Origin: DATHSN01 sp035464115
Lineage (GTDB): Bacteria; Actinomycetota; Acidimicrobiia; Acidimicrobiales; SKKL01
Length of the DNA: 10,879 bases
Direction of reading: 5' to 3'
NCBI GenBank assembly: GCA_035464115.1
Contig: DATHSN010000454.1
Span: 1-10,879, forward strand
Shown piece by piece: positions 5,457 to 10,879 of this stretch (within the stretch, counting starts at the first letter, position 1; each line of letters begins with the position of its first letter). The translations under genes were made by a program, and so were the position numbers. The notes under the pieces were generated by a model that saw nothing but the letters and a program-made list of their open reading frames with translations, did not search any database and was not told where the DNA came from.

Positions 5457-6947
5457 GTGCCGAACGGCCAGCCGAACATCCTCGTCATCTGGGGCGACGA
5501 CATCGGCATCTCGAACCTCTCGTGCTACTCCGACGGGCTGATGGGGTACCGCACGCCGAACATCGACCGGATCGCCGCCGAGGGGGTCCGCTTCACCGAC
5601 TACTACGGCGAGCAGAGCTGCACGGCGGGTCGGGCGGCCTTCATCACCGGGCAGAACCCCTACCGGACCGGCCTCACCAAGGTGGGCATGCCGGGTGCCG
5701 ACATCGGCCTGCGGCCCGAGGACCCGACCATCGCCACCGCGCTCAAGGCGCAGGGGTACGTCACCGGCCAGTTCGGCAAGAACCACCTCGGCGACCGCGA
5801 CGAGTTCCTCCCGACCCGGCACGGCTTCGACGAGTTCTTCGGCAACCTGTACCACCTCAACGCCGAGGAGGAGCCCGAGCACCCCGACTACCCGACCGAG
5901 GAGGAGGTCCCCGGGTTCCGCGAGCGGTTCGCGCCCCGCGGCGTGATCCACAGCTGGGCCGACGGGCGGATCGAGGACACGGGCCCGCTCACCCGCGAGC
6001 GCATGGCGACCGTCGACGACGAGTTCCTGGCGGAGACCCGTCGGTTCATCACCGATGCGCAGGGGTCGGATGCGCCCTTCTTCGTGTGGTTCAACACGAC
6101 CCACATGCACTTCCGGACCCACGTGAAGCCCGGGAGCCGGGGTCGGGCCGGGCGGTGGCAGTCGGAGTACCACGACACCATGTGCGACCACGACGACGCC
6201 GTCGGGTCGCTGCTCGACCTGCTCGACGAGCTGGGCCTGGCCGACGACACGATCGTGCTCTACAGCACCGACAACGGGCCCCACCTCAACACCTGGCCCG
6301 ACTCGGGCATGACGCCGTTCCGCAACGAGAAGAACTCCAACTGGGAGGGCGCCTACCGGGTGCCGGCGCTGGTGCGCTGGCCCGGTCGGATCCCACCGGG
6401 GCAGGTCCTCAACGGCATCGTGGCGCACAACGACTGGTTCGTGACCCTGCTGGCGGCCGCTGGCGTCCCCGACATCGCCGACCGCATCCGCGAGGGAGCG
6501 GAGCTGGCCGGCACCCACTACCGGGTCCACCTCGACGGCCACGACCTGCTGCCGTACCTGACCGGCGAGGTCGCCGACAGCCCGAGGATCCACTTCTTCT
6601 ACGTCTCCGACGACGGCGACCTCACCGCGGTGCGCTACCAGAACTGGAAGATGGTCTTCATGGAGCAGCGGGCCGCCGGCACCCTCCAGGTCTGGGTCGA
6701 GCCCTACACCGAGCTGCGCGTCCCCAAGATCTTCAACCTGCGCCTCGACCCCTACGAGCGCGCTGATCAGACGTCGAACACCTACTGGGACTGGGTGCTC
6801 GACCGGGCGTGGATCCTCGTGCCCGTCCAGGCCTACGTGGCGCGGATGATGGCCACCCTGATCGACTTCCCGCCGCGCCAGGAACCGGCCACGTTCACCA
6901 TCAACCGCCTGATGGAGAAGCTGGAGGCGGGCATCCCCAGCGCGTGA
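5457..6947 (+). CDS. Type I sulfatase (arylsulfatase family)
   Basis: This 496-residue protein hydrolyses sulfate esters by family. The signature CTAGRAAFITGQ (55-66) contains C-x-A-x-R, the form of the motif in which Cys55 is turned into formylglycine by a formylglycine-generating enzyme; Arg59 supports it. Metal ligands are Asp14-Asp15 in ILVIWGDDIG and Asp272-Asn273 in YSTDNGP. Other active-site residues are Lys108 and His110 (GKNHLGD), His216 (TTHMH) and Lys292 (FRNEKNSNWEG). The C-terminal subdomain has NWKMVF and FNLRLDPYERAD. No signal peptide precedes the first strand, so it is predicted cytoplasmic, which means the ester must enter the cell or be made inside. GTG 5457 has GGGAGA (5447-5452); GTG 5445 in frame is the alternative. 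No maturase gene is in the window. A LuxR-type regulator gene starts 44 bases downstream. Confidence 0.93.
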   Translation: MPNGQPNILVIWGDDIGISNLSCYSDGLMGYRTPNIDRIAAEGVRFTDYYGEQSCTAGRAAFITGQNPYRTGLTKVGMPGADIGLRPEDPTIATALKAQGYVTGQFGKNHLGDRDEFLPTRHGFDEFFGNLYHLNAEEEPEHPDYPTEEEVPGFRERFAPRGVIHSWADGRIEDTGPLTRERMATVDDEFLAETRRFITDAQGSDAPFFVWFNTTHMHFRTHVKPGSRGRAGRWQSEYHDTMCDHDDAVGSLLDLLDELGLADDTIVLYSTDNGPHLNTWPDSGMTPFRNEKNSNWEGAYRVPALVRWPGRIPPGQVLNGIVAHNDWFVTLLAAAGVPDIADRIREGAELAGTHYRVHLDGHDLLPYLTGEVADSPRIHFFYVSDDGDLTAVRYQNWKMVFMEQRAAGTLQVWVEPYTELRVPKIFNLRLDPYERADQTSNTYWDWVLDRAWILVPVQAYVARMMATLIDFPPRQEPATFTINRLMEKLEAGIPSA

Positions 6948-6971
6948 TGCGGTCCGTGGGGCTGCCATGAC

Positions 6972-6984
6972 GAGCGGTACGCTC
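6972..6984 (+). promoter_or_regulatory. Leaderless promoter -10 with overlapping palindrome before the LuxR-type gene
   Basis: TACGCT (6978-6983) fits TAnnnT and ends eight bases before ATG 6992, so transcription should start at or next to the start codon. The -10 is embedded in the inverted repeat GAGCG-GTA-CGCTC (6972-6984), so a protein bound there would block the promoter. No clear -35 was found. It lies between the sulfatase stop and the regulator, giving the latter its own transcript. Confidence 0.45.
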
Positions 6985-6991
6985 CGTGACC

Positions 6992-9619
6992 ATGGTGGCG
7001 GCGCGGGTCGATGCGGTGCCGGGCGCCAATCCCGACAAGGTGGCGATCCCGCCAGCGCTGCGAGTGGAGGTCGAGCGCTCGGCGCTGCTCGCCGAGCTGG
7101 ATCGGGCCTGGTCGGTCCGCCTCACCGTCGTCGTCGGTCCGGCCGGGTACGGCAAGTCCACCGCCGTCGCGGCGTGGGCCCGGCGGCAGGCACCGGGCAC
7201 GGTCGCCTGGCTCCGTCTCGACGCGAGCGACGTCGACCCGGTGCGCTTCGCACGTCACCTCGACGCGGCGCTGCAGGCGCTCACCCCGGCGGTCTCCGCC
7301 CACCACCTCCGGTCGGTCGACCCGGGTCGAGCCGAGCTGGGCGAGGATGCGATCCTGGACCTCGCCACCGCGTTCGCCGACCGGGGTCCGACCGCCATCG
7401 TGGTCGACGACCTGCACGCCGTCTCGGGCTCCGGGGTCGCCGACGACATCGTCCGCTTGGTCGACGCCGCGCCGAGCAACCTCCACGTGGTGCTCGTCAG
7501 TCGGACCGAACCGCGGCTGGCCCTGCACCGGGCCCGGCTCGTCGAGGGTGTGGTCGAGATCCGCCAGCCACAGCTCACCTTCGAGATCGATGACGCAGCC
7601 GCGTTCATCGCCGGCCTCGGGGCGTCGTGGCTCACCGAGGACCAGGTGGCGTCCGTGGTCCGGCGCACCGAAGGCTGGGCCGCCGGCCTGCAGCTCGCCG
7701 GGGTGGCGCTGCGGCGGTCCGGGCCGACGGCCCACGGGATCGACGACCTGGTGAGCGACGATCGCCACGTCGTCGAGTACCTCACCGAGGAGGTGCTCGA
7801 CGGCCTCGACGCCGATCTGCGCACGTTCGTGCTGCAGACGGCGGTCCTCGACCGGGTCGACGGTCCGCTCGCCGATGCCGTCACCGGCACCACCGGTGGA
7901 GCTCGACGCCTCGACGACATCGCCCGTGCGTCGCTCTTCATCGCTGCGGTCGACGCGGCCCGCACCACGTTTCGCTACCACCGGCTCTTCGCGCAGCTGC
8001 TCCGCGCCAGGCTCCGGGTCGAGCAGCCGGGGGAGGAGGAGCGGATCCTGCGATGCGCCGCCGAGGTCCTGCTCGGGCGCGGCGACGTCATGGGCGCGGG
8101 GGACTGTGCGCTCCGTGCGGGCGACTGGACGTCGTTGCTGGCGGTCATCGCTGCTCATGGACGATCGCTCTACGAGCGGGGCGAGACCCGCACGCTGATC
8201 ACCTGGATCCGGGCGGTGCCACCCGATCTGCAACGTGACCCTCATGTGGCGCTCCTGCACGCCGAGCTGTTGGTCACCACTGGCGCGTCGGGGGCTGTTC
8301 AGGCTCTCGTCGACGCGCTCGACATCGAGGCCCTCTCGGCGTCCGAGAGGGTGCTCGTCGATGTGCTCCGATCGGTGATGGTGCTCTGGGGTGCCGACGC
8401 CGCCGCCGCCATCGAGGCGGCAGAGGCTGCTCTCGACGGGGTCGACCGCCACCGCGGCGACCCGTGGCCCGACCTGCTCGGCGTCACGTCGCCGGAAGAG
8501 GTGGAGCTGCTGATGTGGTTCACCATCGGTCTGGCGAACCTGGCCCTCGACCGCCCGGGTGCGGCGGTGACCGCAGCGCGGCGCGCGGCGGCGCGCGGCG
8601 GGTACCCGCCGTGGCGCATCAACGGCATCGGTGGGCACGCCCTCGCGCTGGCGATCGCGGGCGACGCCGACGTCGCGGCCGCCGAGGTCGAGCGGGGCCT
8701 CGGGGTGGCGAGGGACACGGGGTTCGAGGGTCATGTCTCGGTGGCGCTCTGCCACGTCGCCGCGGCCGTGGTCGCTCGTGACGCGGGCCGGATCGACGAC
8801 GCCGGGCGCGAGCTCGCCGCCGCCGGTCCGCTCCTGCGACGCAACGGACGGCGGCTGATCACGGCGCTGGCCGCCGCCGTCGGCGGCGACATCGCGCTCG
8901 CGGCGGGGCAACCCGAGCAGGCGCTGGCCGATGTCGCCGGTCATCGCGCCGCGGCGCGTCAGATGGGGGAGGGCCTCGCATCGCGGTTGGCGGCGGTCGA
9001 GGCCCGAGCGTTGCTCGACCTCGGACGCGAGCGGGAGGCCGCTCTCGTGCTCGCCGGCGTCGGTCCGAGCGCGGCATGCGCCGGGGCTCGCGCCCGCCTG
9101 GCCGCCGAGACCGCCGACGTCGAGGCGTTGCGCACGCTCGTGGGTTCGTGGCCGAGCGACCGCACCATCCGTGACGCCTTCGAGCGCGACGTCTGGAGCG
9201 CGGTGCTCGCTGACCTCGACGGAACGGCCGCGGTCGCCCGGTTCGACGACATCGCCGGTCGGGCGTTGGCGAACGGGCACCACCAGTGGATCGTCGACGG
9301 CGGGCGGGCCGTGCGGGCCGCCCTGCGCCGCGCCGCCGAGCGCCGACCGACGCCGCAGCTGCGCCAGGTGCTCGCGCTCGTGGAGAGGGCGACGCCGACC
9401 CGTCGGTCGCGGGCGGCCGAGCTCGTCGATCCCCTCACGGAACGCGAGATCGAGGTGATCGCCTACCTGCCCACCCGGTTGTCCAACGTCGAGATGGCCG
9501 CCAACCTCTACATCTCGGCCAACACCCTCAAGACGCACCTCAGCCGGATCTACCGCAAGCTCGGCGTCACCACCCGGACCGAGGCCATCGAACGCTGCGT
9601 CGAGCTCGGTCTGCTCTGA
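6992..9619 (+). CDS. LuxR-family transcriptional regulator with STAND/MalT-like ATPase domain
   Basis: This 875-residue protein is a large ATP-binding LuxR regulator of the MalT/LAL type. Walker A is GPAGYGKST (49-57) and Walker B is AIVVDDLHA (135-143, Asp139-Asp140). The following RTEP and QLTFEIDDAAAFIAGLG segments, RTEGWAAGLQLAGVAL and the FRYHRLFAQLLRARL motif are typical of the nucleotide-binding and winged-helix parts of MalT-like proteins. A long Ala-rich helical region with TPR-like character (about 350-790) follows. The C-terminal LuxR helix-turn-helix (815-875) reads LTEREIEVIAYL, then NVEMAANLYIS, NTLKTHLSRIYRKLGV and TRTEAIERCVELGLL. Such proteins bind an inducer, oligomerise with ATP and activate transcription. 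ATG 6992 is chosen because the -10 box implies a leaderless start; GTG 6986 and GTG 6995 are alternatives. The sulfatase upstream is the likeliest neighbouring target, which is inference. Confidence 0.92.
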   Translation: MVAARVDAVPGANPDKVAIPPALRVEVERSALLAELDRAWSVRLTVVVGPAGYGKSTAVAAWARRQAPGTVAWLRLDASDVDPVRFARHLDAALQALTPAVSAHHLRSVDPGRAELGEDAILDLATAFADRGPTAIVVDDLHAVSGSGVADDIVRLVDAAPSNLHVVLVSRTEPRLALHRARLVEGVVEIRQPQLTFEIDDAAAFIAGLGASWLTEDQVASVVRRTEGWAAGLQLAGVALRRSGPTAHGIDDLVSDDRHVVEYLTEEVLDGLDADLRTFVLQTAVLDRVDGPLADAVTGTTGGARRLDDIARASLFIAAVDAARTTFRYHRLFAQLLRARLRVEQPGEEERILRCAAEVLLGRGDVMGAGDCALRAGDWTSLLAVIAAHGRSLYERGETRTLITWIRAVPPDLQRDPHVALLHAELLVTTGASGAVQALVDALDIEALSASERVLVDVLRSVMVLWGADAAAAIEAAEAALDGVDRHRGDPWPDLLGVTSPEEVELLMWFTIGLANLALDRPGAAVTAARRAAARGGYPPWRINGIGGHALALAIAGDADVAAAEVERGLGVARDTGFEGHVSVALCHVAAAVVARDAGRIDDAGRELAAAGPLLRRNGRRLITALAAAVGGDIALAAGQPEQALADVAGHRAAARQMGEGLASRLAAVEARALLDLGREREAALVLAGVGPSAACAGARARLAAETADVEALRTLVGSWPSDRTIRDAFERDVWSAVLADLDGTAAVARFDDIAGRALANGHHQWIVDGGRAVRAALRRAAERRPTPQLRQVLALVERATPTRRSRAAELVDPLTEREIEVIAYLPTRLSNVEMAANLYISANTLKTHLSRIYRKLGVTTRTEAIERCVELGLL
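8581..8600 (+). repeat. Exact 10-bp tandem duplication inside the LuxR-type gene
   Basis: GCGCGCGGCG occurs twice back to back, preceded by a partial copy. It encodes a short Arg/Ala/Gly stretch in the helical repeat region and keeps the frame with its flanks. This is a slippage-prone GC tract, not a mobile element. Confidence 0.5.
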
Positions 9620-9623
9620 GCCG

Positions 9624-9872
9624 TCACGCCTCCTCGGGGATGGCGTCCCACCACTGGCACCACCAGTCGGCGCCGACCAGGATCCGCAGCTTCTGGTGCC
9701 AGCAGTACGAGAGCTCGGCGCTCGGCTCGAGGTAGTACACGCAGTTGTCGCAGCGCTCGTTCCCGGAGGGGTGGCCCTTGAGCACGGCGTTCGAGGCGAG
9801 GATCCGCAGCTCCATGGAGAGCTTCTCGTCGATCGGCTTCGGCTCGGGGGGCGGGATCTCGTAGTCCGACAT
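9624..9872 (-). CDS. Small four-cysteine protein with HiPIP-like iron-sulfur spacing
   Basis: This 82-residue protein begins MSDYEIPPPEPKPIDEKLSM. Its four cysteines are spaced C41-x2-C44-x12-C57-x14-C72 and end in WWCQWW. High-potential iron-sulfur proteins have C-x2-C, a gap of about 14-16, Cys, a gap of about 13, and Cys in a WC.sW context, and hold one 4Fe-4S cluster. Small subunits of some glycyl-radical enzymes share this fold. A zinc ribbon is the alternative. No Tat or Sec signal is present, unlike periplasmic HiPIPs, so it is probably cytoplasmic. ATG 9872 lacks a well-spaced ribosome site; Met20 has GAGAAG upstream, but the full N-terminus looks protein-like. It follows the HNH-like gene by 51 bases on the same strand and converges on the LuxR-type gene with 4 bases between stops. 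The cysteine pattern is seen; the cluster is inferred. Confidence 0.75.
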   Translation of the reverse strand: MSDYEIPPPEPKPIDEKLSMELRILASNAVLKGHPSGNERCDNCVYYLEPSAELSYCWHQKLRILVGADWWCQWWDAIPEEA

Positions 9873-9923
9873 GCTCCGACGGTTTCCCCTCGGCGTCGAA
9901 CCGATGCGCCCGTGCCGCCCAGG

Positions 9924-10385
9924 TCAGGCCCGCAGCACCACGAGGAACTGACCGCCCCCGGGTTCCACGTCGCTCGTGACGGCCAGGCCGGGCTCGAGCC
10001 GGCCCACCCGGTCGACGAGCCAGGCGGCCGCCGTCTCGGCGTCGGCGCGGCTCGGGCACCGCGCCATCGCCTCGCGGCCACCCTTGCGGGCGAGGCGCTC
10101 GACGCTCGCGATGATCGGGGCCGGGTCGACGACGAACAGGTCGTCGGGCCACGGCACCACCGGGGCGACGGCGCCCTTGCCGGTGTTGCAGCCGCGGTGG
10201 GCCAACCGCTCCTGTCCGGCTGCGCTGCCCTTGGCTCTGGCGCTCGCCTTGGCCTTGGCCTTGGTGGTCCGCAGATCGATGCTCGGACCACGGGGGTCGT
10301 TCACCGACATGGCGGCGTCGACCGGCTCGTCGCACAGCCAACAGCGCCACCCGTCGGCCTCGCCCACCTCGTCGAGCCGGCTCAT
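9924..10385 (-). CDS. HNH-like zinc-binding protein with Lys/Ala-rich insert
   Basis: This 153-residue protein opens with WRCWLC (C15-x2-C18) and later has ERLAHRGCNTGKG (His63, Cys66, Asn67), the paired halves of an HNH-endonuclease zinc fold. The usual first catalytic His of the DH-[IV]-P type is not evident: the matching stretch reads SIDLRTT. It may therefore be a degenerate nuclease or only a zinc-binding domain. Between the halves lies the basic insert KAKAKASARAKG (42-53), coded by a GCCTTG-type tandem repeat. The C-terminal half (VPWPDDLFVVDPAPIIASVE, then REAMARCPSRADAETAAAWL) looks like a small separate alpha/beta domain. ATG 10385 is preferred because the upstream in-frame ATG 10475 adds only a Pro/Ala/Thr-rich stretch and would overlap the pyruvate kinase promoter. 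Family relation is moderate; function is unknown. Confidence 0.68.
   Translation of the reverse strand: MSRLDEVGEADGWRCWLCDEPVDAAMSVNDPRGPSIDLRTTKAKAKASARAKGSAAGQERLAHRGCNTGKGAVAPVVPWPDDLFVVDPAPIIASVERLARKGGREAMARCPSRADAETAAAWLVDRVGRLEPGLAVTSDVEPGGGQFLVVLRA
10246..10263. repeat. Hexanucleotide repeat, three GCCTTG units
   Basis: Three exact GCCTTG units, flanked by degenerate copies from about 10227, encode on the minus strand the Lys-Ala repeat of the HNH-like protein. Units of six keep the frame, so copy number could vary without breaking the gene. Confidence 0.6.
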
Positions 10386-10468
10386 CGGCGCGTCCCCGGT
10401 GGTCGGCGCGGCGGTGCTGGAGGGCGGGGCATGGGCGCCATCGTCGCACGGACCGACTCGACCGGCAG

Positions 10469-10498
10469 CCGACATCGGCGAGCCCGCGCGCCTACCGT
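10469..10498 (+). promoter_or_regulatory. Leaderless promoter of pyruvate kinase
   Basis: CCGACA (10469-10474) as a -35 and TACCGT (10493-10498) as a -10 are 18 bases apart. The -10 ends seven bases before ATG 10506, so the mRNA should begin at the start codon. No Shine-Dalgarno is present, in agreement. The remainder of 10386-10468, between the divergent genes, shows no other clear site. Confidence 0.5.
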
Positions 10499-10505
10499 CG
10501 TCGCC

Positions 10506-10879
10506 ATGGTGTCGGAGAGCGAGCTGCCACGCCGGCGGGCCAAGGTCGTGTGCACCCTCGGCCCGGCGTCCCAGGACCAGGCCGTCATCGATGCGCTGGT
10601 CGACGCGGGCATGGACGTCGCCCGCCTGAACCTGTCGTACGGCGAGGCCAGCGACCACGCGCGGATGACGGCGAGGGTCCGGCTCGCCGCCGAGCGGGCC
10701 CGGCGACCCATCGCCGTCCTCGCCGACCTGGCGGGCCCCAAGATCCGGGTCGGCCAGATCGAGGGTGAGCGGCGGGTCGGAGCGGGCGACGAGCTGCGCT
10801 TCGTCGACGAGGGCGTGCCCCTGTCGACGCCCGACGACGTGCCCACCACCTACGCCGGGCTCAGCTCCGACGTGCGCCC
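10506..10879 (+). CDS. pyk: Pyruvate kinase, N-terminal part (runs off the window)
   Basis: The first 124 codons of an enzyme of about 470 residues that makes pyruvate and ATP from phosphoenolpyruvate and ADP, the last step of glycolysis, in the cytoplasm. Family blocks are RRAKVVCTLGPAS (10-22), LVDAGMDVARLNLSYG (31-46) with substrate Arg40 and cation ligands Asn42 and Ser44, and VLADLAGPKIRVG (71-83). The B domain begins after this. Tyr45 replaces the usual His of N-x-S-H-G, and Ala76 sits where Gln or Lys is frequent. The open frame is intact to the window edge. The start is fixed by the -10 box seven bases upstream. It is divergent from the HNH-like gene. The catalytic lysine block and C-terminal regulatory domain lie outside, so activity cannot be judged fully. 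Confidence 0.93.
   Translation, partial: MVSESELPRRRAKVVCTLGPASQDQAVIDALVDAGMDVARLNLSYGEASDHARMTARVRLAAERARRPIAVLADLAGPKIRVGQIEGERRVGAGDELRFVDEGVPLSTPDDVPTTYAGLSSDVR

Noticed and set aside
5358..6968. Upstream extension of the HAD frame through the sulfatase gene
   Set aside because: The translation is His/Val/Gly-rich antisense of the sulfatase with no HAD features; motif I lies 58 residues after ATG 5357.
6833..10291. Minus-strand open frame of 1152 codons opposite the LuxR-type gene
   Set aside because: It is antisense to a gene with clear ATPase and HTH motifs. The translation is Arg/Asp/Gly-rich without any domain, as expected from GC-biased third positions.
10386..10475. ATG 10475 as start of the HNH-like protein
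   Set aside because: The added residues are low-complexity Ala/Pro/Thr, and the start would overlap the -35 of pyruvate kinase. It cannot be fully excluded.
1..10879. CRISPR array, tRNA, rRNA, insertion sequence or prophage genes
   Set aside because: No regularly spaced repeats, cloverleaf sequences, transposase motifs or phage structural genes were seen on either strand.

Overview
The window is very GC-rich, with short gaps, Asp/Val/Arg/Ala-rich proteins and G/C-biased third codon positions that leave long antisense open frames. Several genes have a TAnnnT -10 hexamer only 6-8 bases before the start codon, implying leaderless mRNAs. This fits an actinobacterium. The protein style suggests the Acidimicrobiia (Iamia/Ilumatobacter-like), but that placement is an impression and rests on no marker gene.

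Left part (1-2726, plus strand). A decayed ABC exporter locus comes first: the N-terminus of the ATPase is joined, out of frame, to the C-terminus of the permease, and a GC-rich hairpin follows. Next are a small dienelactone-hydrolase-family alpha/beta hydrolase (500-1069), an OsmC-family thiol protein (1167-1730), an ECF-type sigma factor with no visible anti-sigma gene (1780-2388) and a 73-residue uncharacterised protein (2505-2726). The OsmC-sigma pair, 49 nt apart, could be a small redox or stress unit.

Middle (2826-6947). A HerA/DUF87-type hexameric ATPase (2826-4391) converges on a HAD-family phosphatase-like gene (4395-5357, minus) with 3 nt between stop codons. The HAD gene is divergent from a type I sulfatase (5457-6947) carrying the formylglycine motif C-T-A-G-R. 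The space between them holds a perfect 10-bp inverted repeat, a good candidate shared operator. A large LuxR-family STAND ATPase regulator (6992-9619) lies just downstream of the sulfatase with its own leaderless promoter and may regulate this sulfate/phosphate-ester cluster.

Right part (9624-10879). Two minus-strand genes follow. One encodes an 82-residue protein with four cysteines spaced as in high-potential iron-sulfur proteins. The other encodes an HNH-like zinc protein with a Lys/Ala-repeat insert. Divergent from them, the first 124 codons of pyruvate kinase run off the window.

There are no tRNA or rRNA genes, CRISPR arrays or intact mobile elements. I see no clear-cut new defence or biosynthetic system. 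The best leads are the HiPIP-like small protein, the divergent HAD/sulfatase operator with the adjacent LuxR regulator, the orphan HerA-like ATPase and the collapsed ABC exporter.
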